DNA of 34,715 nt, taken from positions 1-34,715 of the forward strand of contig JAZLJA010000054.1 in the NCBI GenBank assembly GCA_045617625.1, written 5' to 3'. Positions within the stretch are counted from its first letter, which is position 1. Every line of letters starts with the position of its first letter. The notes under the pieces are model-generated. The model was not told the origin of the DNA, made no database searches, and saw only the letters and a program-made list of their open reading frames with translations. Shown here one piece after another: positions 8,154 to 16,355 of the stretch. The translations under genes and the position numbers were made by a program. This stretch comes from Firm-04 sp045617625. GTDB lineage: Bacteria; Bacillota; Clostridia; Oscillospirales; Ruminococcaceae.

Positions 8154-10298
8154 ATGAACGTGTTTCTGATGATTTTATTTCCGCTCTTATTTTTCTCTGT
8201 TGCTGCATTCGGTGCCAAGCCCGCGGGCAAGGGGCAGTGGAATGACGACTATCTGGGGCTCAAACAGATGAAAGCCCTGCAAGGGTTCAGTGCGCTGGGC
8301 ATCATGCTGCATCATATGGCGCAGAAAACCGCTGCGGAATGGCTGGATCCGTCGTATATCCATCATGGGCTGGATATGTTTGTGTCCATCGGTACATTTT
8401 TTGTCAGTGTGTTTCTGTTTTCATCGGGCTACGGGCTATATCAGAGCCTGAAAACCAAGGAGAACTATCTGAAAGGCTTTTTCGGCAGGCGATGCGGTCC
8501 CGTTCTGCTGATGTACGTGATCGCCGCGCTGATCTTTTATCTTGCAGGGCACACGGCGAATCCATACACATGGTATATTGCGGCAATCCTCTATTTTTAT
8601 CTCGTGTTTTATCTGGCATTCAGGTATTGCAAATCGGACGGTGCGGCGATCGCCGTGCTTGCGGTCGGCACGGTGCTTTACATCGCGGTGCTGGATGTGT
8701 TGATGTTCGGTACATGGTGGTATAACACCGCAGGGATGTTTCTTTTGGGCGTGCTGTGCGCCAAGTATCAGAAATCGCTCACCGCAATGTTCAAAAAACG
8801 ATATCTCCCGCTGCTGCTGATCGGCATTGGGCTGATGTTTGGGTGCTTCTTCACGGCGAATTCCCTGAATGAATGGGTCAACCTGTTTGAGACATCCACC
8901 CCTGCGGCGTATCATCTGACACGCATTGCCGTGATTCTGGGACAGTATCTGTCATCTGCGGCATTTGTGTTTGTGTGTCTGATGATCGTGCTGAAAATTC
9001 GCATCGGCAATCGGGTGCTGGATTTTCTCGGCGCAATGTCTCTGGAACTGTACCTGATCCACGGAATTTTCGTGCAGGCGTTCAGTTATTGCTATATTTC
9101 CGAGGACACCAAGCCGCTATACTATATAAGATCCGTGCCGCTTTATGTGCTTGTGGTGCTGGTATGCAGCGTGGCGGCGGCGTTTGTGCTGAAGCTTGCC
9201 CGAAAATATCTGCTGATGCTGTTTGCGGCTTTCGCCAGATCAGAGCGTGATTTTTTGGTTTCGCTGCGCCGTGATCTCAAAAAAGCCGCCATTATCCTGC
9301 CGCTGCTGGTGCTGGTGCCGACAGTGATCTTCTGTGTGGGACAGGTCTCATCGCGCAAGGAACAGCAGGAAAAGATCGCGGCATATGAGCAGGAATATCT
9401 GCGCTTTGTGGAAGTGGACGGCAAGCAGATGGCGGTGTATCTGACAGGGGAGGAAACCGCAGTGAATACATTGGTTTTCATGCGCGGCTATTACGACCCG
9501 TGCCCGACCATGACTTTGCGTGCACTCGCCGATTCGCTTGCCGACAAATACCGCGTGATCGTGCCTGATTATTTCGGGAGCGGCTCCAGTGATACGGCGG
9601 ATACGCCGCGGACTGCGGAACACATCACCAACGAGGTGCATGAACTGGTGCAGAATCTGGGCGTCACGGGAAAATATGTGCTGGTGGCGGAGGCTGTATC
9701 GGGGCTGTATGCGGTGAACTATGTGAATCAGTATCCTGACGAGGTGCAGGCGATCATCGGGCTTGATGCGTACACAGAGCCGCTGTGGGAAACGGAATAC
9801 TCCGAGCAGCGTGCGCCGCTGATGGATTATCAGCGCATGACAACTGTGCGGAGCGTGCTGTATCATGCAGGCATGAAGGCGGTTTATAAAACAGGGCTCG
9901 ATGTGTTTGCAGGGTCGTCGGTCAGCGGATTTTTTGCGAAGGGATTTGGACTTTCGGAGCTGGATTTCCCAACGGAACAGTTCATTGCACACTATATGAA
10001 CAAGGCATCGGCAGAGGAATTGAAGCAGGAGTATTACAGTTATCTGCTGGTGCGCGGGATGAAGATCCCGAAAGGGATCCGGTTCACGGATATGCGTTCC
10101 ATCAACACGTTGTCTGATATGGGCGTTCGCAAGCAGAAGATCGGCGGCATCAATGCAGGATTGTGCGAAGATGCGGCAGCCGATTATGAGATCGTGACAG
10201 TGAGTAATCTGATGTGGTATGCGTGCGGCGTGCCTGACATGATGCATAAGATGATCGACGATGCATTGGGGCAGACCGAACACACCACGGATGAATGA
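8154..10298 (+). CDS. Membrane acyltransferase (Acyl_transf_3-like) fused to a degenerate alpha/beta-hydrolase
   Basis: This 714-residue protein has two parts. Residues 1-365 form a polytopic membrane domain with the acyltransferase-3 signature LKQMKALQGFSALGIMLHHM (36-55, catalytic-type His 53/54), FSSGYGL (89-95) and SLELYLIHGIFVQ (296-308). After another TM (378-396) comes an alpha/beta-hydrolase-like domain (about 415-705): VDGKQMAVYLTG, an LVFMRGYYDP loop, VIVPDYFGSGSS, and VLVAEAVSGLYAVNY. The nucleophile elbow reads AEAVSG (512-517), so the Ser of GxSxG is Ala514, and no histidine appears in the usual last-strand position (SNLMWYACGVPD). The hydrolase half is therefore probably non-catalytic. 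The start is backed by an AAAGGGG site about 13 nt upstream, rather far. Role in decorating a surface polymer is inferred. Confidence 0.8.
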   Translation: MNVFLMILFPLLFFSVAAFGAKPAGKGQWNDDYLGLKQMKALQGFSALGIMLHHMAQKTAAEWLDPSYIHHGLDMFVSIGTFFVSVFLFSSGYGLYQSLKTKENYLKGFFGRRCGPVLLMYVIAALIFYLAGHTANPYTWYIAAILYFYLVFYLAFRYCKSDGAAIAVLAVGTVLYIAVLDVLMFGTWWYNTAGMFLLGVLCAKYQKSLTAMFKKRYLPLLLIGIGLMFGCFFTANSLNEWVNLFETSTPAAYHLTRIAVILGQYLSSAAFVFVCLMIVLKIRIGNRVLDFLGAMSLELYLIHGIFVQAFSYCYISEDTKPLYYIRSVPLYVLVVLVCSVAAAFVLKLARKYLLMLFAAFARSERDFLVSLRRDLKKAAIILPLLVLVPTVIFCVGQVSSRKEQQEKIAAYEQEYLRFVEVDGKQMAVYLTGEETAVNTLVFMRGYYDPCPTMTLRALADSLADKYRVIVPDYFGSGSSDTADTPRTAEHITNEVHELVQNLGVTGKYVLVAEAVSGLYAVNYVNQYPDEVQAIIGLDAYTEPLWETEYSEQRAPLMDYQRMTTVRSVLYHAGMKAVYKTGLDVFAGSSVSGFFAKGFGLSELDFPTEQFIAHYMNKASAEELKQEYYSYLLVRGMKIPKGIRFTDMRSINTLSDMGVRKQKIGGINAGLCEDAAADYEIVTVSNLMWYACGVPDMMHKMIDDALGQTEHTTDE

Positions 10299-10367
10299 TG
10301 CATCGGAGCAGCTTTTGCTGCTGCCCGACATTTTCGTTTATGGCATCCCCAAAAAACCAGTGAACCT

Positions 10368-10396
10368 TTGGCGGTTGGGGCAAAACCTGATATGAT
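10368..10396 (+). promoter_or_regulatory. Sirtuin gene promoter
   Basis: TTGGCG (10368-10373), 17 nt, TATGAT (10391-10396), 33 nt before the ATG. Confidence 0.65.
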
Positions 10397-10429
10397 CCGC
10401 CGCAGACACATTTTGAAGGAGTTATCATC

Positions 10430-11146
10430 ATGAACAACCTCGAACAATTCCGCGATGCAGTCGCAAATGCAAAGAAAATGGTGTTTTTCGGCGGCGCAGG
10501 CGTTTCGACCGAAAGCGGCATCCCCGATTTTCGCAGCGTCGATGGCCTCTATAACCAGAAATATGACGCACCGCCCGAGACCATCCTCAGCCACACTTAT
10601 TTCAGCAAGCATCCCGACGACTTTTTCCGCTTTTACCGCGACAAAATGCTCTATCCCGCTGCGGAACCCAACGCTGCCCATAAAAAACTCGCGCAATGGG
10701 AACAGGAGGGCAAGCTGACTGCCGTCATCACCCAGAACATCGACGGACTGCACCGGAAGGCAGGCAGCAAAAATGTTCTCGAACTGCACGGCAGCGTTTT
10801 GCGCAACTATTGCCGTCAGTGCGGCAAATTCTTCGGGCTTGATGCCATTCTCGACAGCACGGGCATCCCGCACTGCGATGCCTGCGGCGGTGTCATCAAA
10901 CCCGATGTCGTGCTTTACGAAGAAGCACTCGATGATTCCGTCATGGAGCAGTCGATTCGGCATATTTCCGAGGCTGACCTCATGATTATCGGCGGCACAT
11001 CACTGGCGGTGTATCCTGCGGCGGGGCTGATCCATTATTTCCGCGGCAAAACGCTGGTGCTGGTCAACCGCGATGCAACACCGCTTGACAACCGTGCGGA
11101 TATTGTGCTGCATGAGAAGATCGGTGCAGTGTTTTCGGCACTTTGA
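10430..11146 (+). CDS. cobB: NAD-dependent protein deacylase, Sir2 family
   Basis: A 238-residue sirtuin with all hallmarks. NAD-binding GAGVSTESGIPDFRS is at 22-36, TQNIDGLH at 101-108, and the catalytic His120 lies in LELHGS. A four-Cys zinc ribbon (C128, C131, C149, C152) is present, as is the C-terminal Rossmann motif GGTSLAVYPAAG. It removes acyl groups from lysine using NAD. The start is preceded by GAAGGAG with about 8 nt spacing. The symbol is by family; npdA or srtN would be equally valid. Confidence 0.95.
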   Translation: MNNLEQFRDAVANAKKMVFFGGAGVSTESGIPDFRSVDGLYNQKYDAPPETILSHTYFSKHPDDFFRFYRDKMLYPAAEPNAAHKKLAQWEQEGKLTAVITQNIDGLHRKAGSKNVLELHGSVLRNYCRQCGKFFGLDAILDSTGIPHCDACGGVIKPDVVLYEEALDDSVMEQSIRHISEADLMIIGGTSLAVYPAAGLIHYFRGKTLVLVNRDATPLDNRADIVLHEKIGAVFSAL

Positions 11147-11149
11147 GGG

Positions 11150-11178
11150 TTGACAAATCCCACGCACTGTGATAGAAT
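11150..11178 (+). promoter_or_regulatory. Promoter of lipoprotein-GNAT operon
   Basis: TTGACA (11150-11155), 17 nt, TAGAAT (11173-11178). The -35 starts right after the sirtuin stop. Confidence 0.85.
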
Positions 11179-11224
11179 GAAATCAGCAAAAAATACGCGC
11201 ATTTTGATATGGAGGTGCATACAT

Positions 11225-11662
11225 ATGAAGAAGCGTTTGACTGCATCACTGCTTGGCTTGCTGCAATGCGCTGCACTTGCGGGATGCGGCGAAAACAAGT
11301 CGGATGGCTACGGTGTCACGCTTTCGGCAAAAAATGTCACCGCGGACGGCATGACACTGGTCTGCACGCAAAAAGGCGGCGACTATACAGGTACGCTGGA
11401 ATGGGGCAGCGAGTATCGTCTGCAAGCCAAAAACGGCGAAAACTGGGCGGATGTTCCGATGGTCATCGACAACGGTGCATGGGATACCATAGCGTATTAC
11501 ATCCCCACAGAGCAGACCTCTGAAACGGAGATCAACTGGAAATGGCTCTACGGTTCACTCAACGCAGGTGTCTATCGCCTTGAAAAAAACATCATGGATT
11601 TTCATGGGGTTGGCGGCGAACACGGCTTTCAGAACTATTACGTTGAGTTTGAGATTGCATAA
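11225..11662 (+). CDS. Small lipoprotein with Ig-like domain
   Basis: A 145-residue predicted lipoprotein. MKKRLTASLLGLLQCAALAG is the signal sequence and the lipobox is ALAGC, with the acylated Cys at residue 21. The mature part (YGVTLSAKNVTADGMTLVC ... EINWKWLYGSLNAGVYRLEK) resembles the bacterial Ig-like family in which a WxWxYG-type turn precedes a GxYR strand. The family match is from memory. An upstream frame reaches 11150, but ATG 11225 follows TGGAGG by 8 nt and gives the signal peptide. A GNAT gene follows after 20 nt in the same operon. Ligand unknown. Confidence 0.75.
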   Translation: MKKRLTASLLGLLQCAALAGCGENKSDGYGVTLSAKNVTADGMTLVCTQKGGDYTGTLEWGSEYRLQAKNGENWADVPMVIDNGAWDTIAYYIPTEQTSETEINWKWLYGSLNAGVYRLEKNIMDFHGVGGEHGFQNYYVEFEIA

Positions 11663-11682
11663 ATCACAGGTGGAATGACAGT

Positions 11683-12138
11683 ATGGAAATTCGCATCATG
11701 ACGATCGCTGACTATGACGGGGTGTATGACCTCTGGGACAACACGCCTGAAATGGGCATCAACAGCACCGATGACAGCCGCGAAGGCATCAGGAAATATC
11801 TGGAGCGTAACCCTGCGACAAGCTTTGTTGCGGTGGAAAACGGCAGGATCGTCGGGGCGATCCTCGCGGGGCATGATGGGCGCAGAGGCTTCATTCAGCA
11901 CATCACCGTGGCTGCCGACTGCCGTCATCAGGGCATTGCGGCAAAACTTGTCGATGCGGCAATGGCGGCACTGGAACAGGAGGGCATCCACAAGGTCGCG
12001 CTGCTGACGTATCAGAAAAATCAGGGCGGCAACGCTTTCTGGGAGCGCATGGGCTTCACGCGCCGCGATGACGTTTTCTATCGCAACAAAAGCATTCACG
12101 AACTGGAATACCGCGCAAATCCCTACGCAAAACGATAA
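11683..12138 (+). CDS. GNAT family N-acetyltransferase
   Basis: This 151-residue protein has the GNAT core. It begins with the IRIMTIADYDGVYDLW strand-helix. FVAVENGRIVGAILAGHDG forms strands 2-4. Motif A, with the acetyl-CoA pyrophosphate loop, is ITVAADCRHQGIAAKLVDAA (about 74-93, Q/R-x-x-G-x-G/A pattern). NAFWERMGF is the C-terminal motif B. It transfers an acetyl group from acetyl-CoA to an amine; substrate unknown. It lies 20 nt after the lipoprotein stop with a weak GGTGGA ribosome site and is followed by a strong terminator. Confidence 0.9.
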   Translation: MEIRIMTIADYDGVYDLWDNTPEMGINSTDDSREGIRKYLERNPATSFVAVENGRIVGAILAGHDGRRGFIQHITVAADCRHQGIAAKLVDAAMAALEQEGIHKVALLTYQKNQGGNAFWERMGFTRRDDVFYRNKSIHELEYRANPYAKR

Positions 12139-12145
12139 TCATACC

Positions 12146-12184
12146 CGCGCCGCAGTGCTGAGAACGTACTGCGGCGCGTTTTTT
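12146..12184 (+). terminator. Terminator of lipoprotein-GNAT operon
   Basis: A perfect 11-bp GC-rich stem (CGCGCCGCAGT at 12146-12156 with ACTGCGGCGCG at 12168-12178) followed by six T. Confidence 0.93.
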
Positions 12185-12237
12185 CTGCCTATAACGTCAG
12201 ATTTGATGATTCGTCAGAAAAAAACGCAAAAAATGGC

Positions 12238-12266
12238 TTGCAAATCCATTCACGATATGATATAAT
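12238..12266 (+). promoter_or_regulatory. Promoter of LRR surface protein gene
   Basis: TTGCAA (12238-12243), 17 nt, TATAAT (12261-12266), about 50 nt ahead of the start. Confidence 0.8.
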
Positions 12267-12316
12267 GAAAAAACTTTCGCGTATGCGAAAATATAATAAC
12301 AAAAGGAGAAATGATT

Positions 12317-15300
12317 GTGTCAAGAAAATGGATCGCAGGTTTCATCGGCACGATGCTGTGTCTGACCGCAGCAGCGGCGGTGACGAATTTCTCTGCGGCT
12401 GATGCGAGCAGCAAGCTTGTGTTTTCAGCCGCCGCAGAGGAAGAAGCAACGGTTTCCGAATCGGGCATACTTGGAGAAGCTGTCACGTTCACGCTCTATG
12501 AAGACGGCTTGCTGGTCATCGGGGGCGAGGGAAGCATGGATGCTGAAATCGCGGACAAAATCACGAATAAGAGCAAGATCACGGCAATCAGTATCGGCAA
12601 GCAGGTCACGTCCATCGCGGGCGGTGTGCTGAACGGCTGCACAAATCTCACGGAGCTTGTCGTTCCCGGCAATGTGAAAACCATCGCGGATTCTGCATTT
12701 TCGGGATGCACAAGCCTCAAAAAAGCAGCGATCTCGGAGGGTGTGGAGTCCATCGGCAAGGGGATTTTCACGGGCTGCTTTGCACTGGAATCGGTCTCGC
12801 TGCCGTTTGCCGGCGAATCGCTTGAAGCTGTGAATGACGACACTTCTTTGCCCATTGCCAATCTGCTGTTTGATTATCATAGCAGCAATGATGCCTATTA
12901 TATCAACGTAAAGGGCGGTGCCCATATCCCGAATGTGCTGACGAAAATCACCATCACGGGCAGCACGAAAATCCCGTACATGGCATTCGCGGGGCTGACC
13001 TCGCTGACGACCATCAACCTCGCAGATTCCGTCACCACGCTTGGCGAACGCTGTCTTGAAGGATGCAGCGGGCTTTCGACGCTCAACTGCAACCAGAATC
13101 TTGACACCATAGAAAGACAGGCATTCTGCGGCTGCACCGCATTGAAAAGCGTCGCATTTGCTTATAATACCAAGCACATTGGCAATCAGGCGTTCTATGG
13201 CTGTGCAGGGCTGACTGAACTGCATCTGACCAACAAGGTCGAATCCATCGGGGAAAGCATTCTGACGGGCTGTTTCGGCATCAAGGAGGTCACATTGCCC
13301 TATGCAGGTGAAAGCCTTGCCAAAACAGAAGCCGACGAGACCATTCCGCTTTCCAATCTGTTGTTTGGCTATTGCAGCAGCGATGATGCCTATTATATCA
13401 ACGTAAAGGGCGGTGCCCATATCCCGAATGTGCTGACGAAAATCACCATCACGGGCGGCACGAAGCTCCCGACAAACGCATTTGCGCAGATTTCTTCGCT
13501 GACGGAGATCGTGCTTTCTGATTCCGTCAAGGAACTGGGCAAAAGCAGTTTTGCTGACTGCACGGGATTGAAAACACTGATCGTCGCGCCTTATCTGGAG
13601 AAGATCGGGGTGGAGGCGTTTATAAACTGCACAGGGCTTGAGAATGTCAACTTTGCGTGTGAGGCAAAGGAAATCTGTGACAGAGCGTTTTGCCAATGCA
13701 GCGGATTGACGGAACTGACGCTCACCGACAAGGTTGAGAAGATTGGCAAAAACATTCTGAACGGCTGCTTCGGCATCAGGGAAGTCACACTTCCTTATGC
13801 AGGTGAAAGCCTTGAAAAAACTGAAGCTGATGAGACGATCCCGCTTTCCGATCTGTTGTTTGGCTATTGCAGCAGCAATGATGCCTATTATATCAACGTA
13901 AAGAGCGGTGCCCATATCCCGAATGTGCTGACGAAAATCACCATCACGGGCGGCACAAAGATCCCGACAAACGCATTTGCGAAGTTTTTCTCACTGACCG
14001 AAGTTCGCCTTGCGGATTCCATTGTCGATCTGGGTGCAAAGAGTTTCTCTGACTGCACATCACTGCAAAAGCTGGAATGCAATCCGAATCTCAATTCGAT
14101 CGGTGAGGAGTCGTTCGTGCGCTGCAATGGGGTGGTGAATCCCACATTTGCATCGAATGCGAAAAGCATCGGTGCCAGAGCATTCGCGGAATGCTCCAAT
14201 CTGAAAGAACTCTATCTGAGTGAAAAGGTCGAGAGCATTGGCCGTGAGATCCTGAAAGGCTGCTTTGCCGTGGAACGTGTGACGCTGCCGTTTGCAGGTG
14301 CAACAAGCGAACAGGCAGATGCAGGTGAATTTGATCCGCTTGCAAACCGGCTGTTTGGATATTATTCCAGCACCGACTCCTACTATGTCAATGTGAATGG
14401 CGGCGCACATATCCCGCTCGCTCTCACCGAATTCTGCATCACGGGCGGCACGACCTTATCCGAAATGGCATTTGGCGGGCTGGAATCGCTGAAGACGATT
14501 TCCATTCCCGAAACCGTGACCACGATCGGCAAGAAGGCATTCACCGGATGCACAGGGCTCGAAAAGCTTGTGATCCCCGCATCCGTCACGGAGATCGCAG
14601 ACAACGCATTCACAGACTGCAGCGAAACACTGACGCTCTTTGGCACAAAGGAAAGCGCAGCCGCAGCATTTGCTGAAAAAAACGGCTTCGATTTCTGCGC
14701 ACCTGCCATCACCTGCGGCGGACATTCGATGGCACTTTCCGAATCGCTCAACGTGGTGTTTGACATCAGCGCGGAGGACGACGGTCAGGCTGTGGATGTA
14801 ACGGGACTGCCCATGACAGTGCAGTATGCGGACGGCAAAACCGCGATGGGCGTGCTGAAAGCATTCGGCACAAAAACGGTGATCTCTGTGGCAGAATCCG
14901 CGAAGAACTATGCCGATGTCATTTCGGTTTCGCTGCTGGGCGAGACATTCAGCTACTCCGCAAAAGAATACTTTGCCGATGCCGCAGAGGCACATAAGGA
15001 AAACGAATCCCTGCTCGCGCTGTTGGATGCAACTGAGGAATATTGCCAATCTGCTGCATATTTCTTCCGTATGCGCGGCGCAAAAGCTGTGAATGTCACA
15101 TGGACTGCCGAAGATGAGGCGTCGCTGATGCAGGTGGGGTCGGCTTACGATGCGTCTGCACTGGGCGATGCGTTCCATGCTTATTCGCTGCTGGTCGCCA
15201 ATCAGGTGACGGTGCGGCTTTACGCAGGCAGTGAGGGCGCATACACGGATTTTGGCGGTTTCTCGCCGCTGAAATTTACCGAACGGCGCGTTTATCGCAC

Positions 15301-15451
15301 GACGGAGGAAGAAACGATCTATGCGCCGACAGTGATGAATTACATCTACACAGTGCTGACGCAGTATGGAAACAACGAGGAACTTGCGAATGTTTGCAAG
15401 GCACTCTATCATTACTATGTGGCGGCGGTGAATTACACGGCAGCGCAGTAA
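12317..15451 (+). CDS. BspA-like leucine-rich-repeat secreted protein
   Basis: A secreted protein of about 1044 residues. GTG 12317 is preferred over ATG 12311 because the AGGAG site ends 8 nt before GTG but only 2 nt before ATG. A signal peptide (RKWIAGFIGTMLCLTAAAAV) is followed by an N-terminal strand region, then many LRR_5/BspA repeats of the type LTELHLTNKVESIGESILTG to about residue 790. Four copies of a 165-residue module recur, each holding DAYYINVKGGAHIPNVLTKI or a close variant. The C-terminal ~245 residues, from SMALSESLNVVFDI to YYVAAVNYTAA, resemble the beta-sandwich/helical tail seen after LRRs in ruminococcal surface proteins (from memory). No LPxTG or dockerin is present, so surface retention, if any, is by another route. 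BspA-type LRRs often mediate binding; the ligand here is unknown. Confidence 0.85.
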   Translation: MSRKWIAGFIGTMLCLTAAAAVTNFSAADASSKLVFSAAAEEEATVSESGILGEAVTFTLYEDGLLVIGGEGSMDAEIADKITNKSKITAISIGKQVTSIAGGVLNGCTNLTELVVPGNVKTIADSAFSGCTSLKKAAISEGVESIGKGIFTGCFALESVSLPFAGESLEAVNDDTSLPIANLLFDYHSSNDAYYINVKGGAHIPNVLTKITITGSTKIPYMAFAGLTSLTTINLADSVTTLGERCLEGCSGLSTLNCNQNLDTIERQAFCGCTALKSVAFAYNTKHIGNQAFYGCAGLTELHLTNKVESIGESILTGCFGIKEVTLPYAGESLAKTEADETIPLSNLLFGYCSSDDAYYINVKGGAHIPNVLTKITITGGTKLPTNAFAQISSLTEIVLSDSVKELGKSSFADCTGLKTLIVAPYLEKIGVEAFINCTGLENVNFACEAKEICDRAFCQCSGLTELTLTDKVEKIGKNILNGCFGIREVTLPYAGESLEKTEADETIPLSDLLFGYCSSNDAYYINVKSGAHIPNVLTKITITGGTKIPTNAFAKFFSLTEVRLADSIVDLGAKSFSDCTSLQKLECNPNLNSIGEESFVRCNGVVNPTFASNAKSIGARAFAECSNLKELYLSEKVESIGREILKGCFAVERVTLPFAGATSEQADAGEFDPLANRLFGYYSSTDSYYVNVNGGAHIPLALTEFCITGGTTLSEMAFGGLESLKTISIPETVTTIGKKAFTGCTGLEKLVIPASVTEIADNAFTDCSETLTLFGTKESAAAAFAEKNGFDFCAPAITCGGHSMALSESLNVVFDISAEDDGQAVDVTGLPMTVQYADGKTAMGVLKAFGTKTVISVAESAKNYADVISVSLLGETFSYSAKEYFADAAEAHKENESLLALLDATEEYCQSAAYFFRMRGAKAVNVTWTAEDEASLMQVGSAYDASALGDAFHAYSLLVANQVTVRLYAGSEGAYTDFGGFSPLKFTERRVYRTTEEETIYAPTVMNYIYTVLTQYGNNEELANVCKALYHYYVAAVNYTAAQ
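12743..14620 (+). repeat. Four intragenic modules with exact 495-bp period
   Basis: The VESIG/VEKIG word starts at 12743, 13238, 13733 and 14228, and the DAYYIN/DSYYVN word at 12890, 13385, 13880 and 14375, always 495 bp apart. About 72 bp from the second word onward are identical between modules 1 and 2 and differ at one base in module 3, while flanking LRR sequence has diverged. Module 4 is the most divergent and is incomplete at its end. Confidence 0.92.
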
Positions 15452-15488
15452 AAACCTGTATCGAAATTTCACTTTCCGTTCAAACGGG

Positions 15489-15542
15489 CAGGAGGGTGCG
15501 GGAACCACGGAATATGGTTCCTGCACCCTCCTGATTTGTTTT
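15489..15542 (+). terminator. Terminator of LRR gene
   Basis: A 19-bp stem (15489-15507 with 15515-15533, one G-T wobble) with a 7-nt loop, followed by ATTTGTTTTGG. It is 37 nt after the LRR stop. A broken gene on the other strand converges on it. Confidence 0.8.
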
Positions 15543-15554
15543 GGGATGATGATG

Positions 15555-16123
15555 TTACTTCACAAGCATTGCAAGGTCACGAATTTCTACGTCGATGCGC
15601 ACATTTTCACGATTCTCTGCACCACTCGGATTATATCGGCAGCAAAAAAACCCTGCCTGATTTCCTCCGCGCCCATCTCCTCCGAGATGAACACCCCGTC
15701 CATCAGGTCGATGATCCCCGATTTTGCAAGCTTTCGGTGCTGCACATGGGCAGTGCCGTTCGTGACGACCTGTTGCCTGACCCTTCCGTGCAATGCCTGA
15801 ATCGTTTCCAAAGTGTGCGGCTGAAAATATACCGTTTCTCCCGATTCGATCCGGAATTGCCGATTAAATGCGCTGATGTCTGTGGAAATTCCGTAAATGC
15901 TGAAAAATTCGAGGAACCGCCCGCGCTGCACATTCTTGCGGTCACATTCGCCGCGCTCCATTTTTTCCACCATTTCAGGTTGATGCCCGAATAGTGTTTC
16001 AGCATTTCGTCCGTGCATTCGCCAAGCGAAAATGCACGAAAACATGCATGGATCGCTACTCGTTCCGCGGCGAGAAAATCAAGCGGTGTGCTGTCCGCAT
16101 CCAGGAGGCAGCACAGCCCTCAA
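15555..16123 (-). pseudogene. Broken HAD-superfamily phosphatase (YjjG/YfnB-like)
   Basis: Three reading frames must be joined to recover the protein. The 5' part encodes LLDADSTPLDFLAAERVAIH ... HYSGINLKWW, with the HAD motif I DxDxT. At about 15960-15970, in a run of six A, it shifts into the frame of MERGECDRK ... QQVVTNGTAHVQHRKL ... DGVFISEEMGAEEIRQGFF, which carries the motif II TNG. A third frame ends with RYNPSGAENRENVRIDVEIR and stops at 15555. The segment that should hold motif IV (IVGDSLTSD in relatives) is missing between the last two. No good start exists at the 5' end, where an in-frame TGA lies just upstream. The intact relatives are small nucleotidase-type HAD phosphatases. 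Confidence 0.8.
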
Positions 16124-16200
16124 AGCTTGTCAAACTGTTTTTCAGCGTTGATTCCGTGAAAACGAAAGATAATATGTCAGTCACACGATATCATATATCA

Positions 16201-16229
16201 TTGAATCTTTTGAAAAAATCGGGTATAGT
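16201..16229 (+). promoter_or_regulatory. Pectate lyase promoter
   Basis: TTGAAT (16201-16206), 17 nt, TATAGT (16224-16229). The leader is about 120 nt and holds two small stems (CTGCGT/ACGCAG near 16261-16286 and GATTCG/CGAATC near 16301-16331). A GATAT-CAT-ATATC dyad sits just upstream of the -35. No known riboswitch consensus was recognised. Confidence 0.65.
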
Positions 16230-16355
16230 ATATGTGGAAATCGAATCGCCGCTCGGGTGACTGCGTATGCACTTCAAAAAAGCTGACGCAGAATGTGCGG
16301 GATTCGTGTTCCGAAAAAAAGAAACCGAATCTTTATTTGATTTTCGGAGGGAGTT

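Noticed and set aside
12425..13915. 496-codon minus-strand frame
   Set aside because: It mirrors the LRR gene, and its repeats are the reverse image of the 495-bp modules. No start signal or family match.
16230..16355. Riboswitch in the pectate lyase leader
   Set aside because: Two short stems exist but no known consensus (c-di-GMP, SAM, cobalamin, TPP) could be matched.
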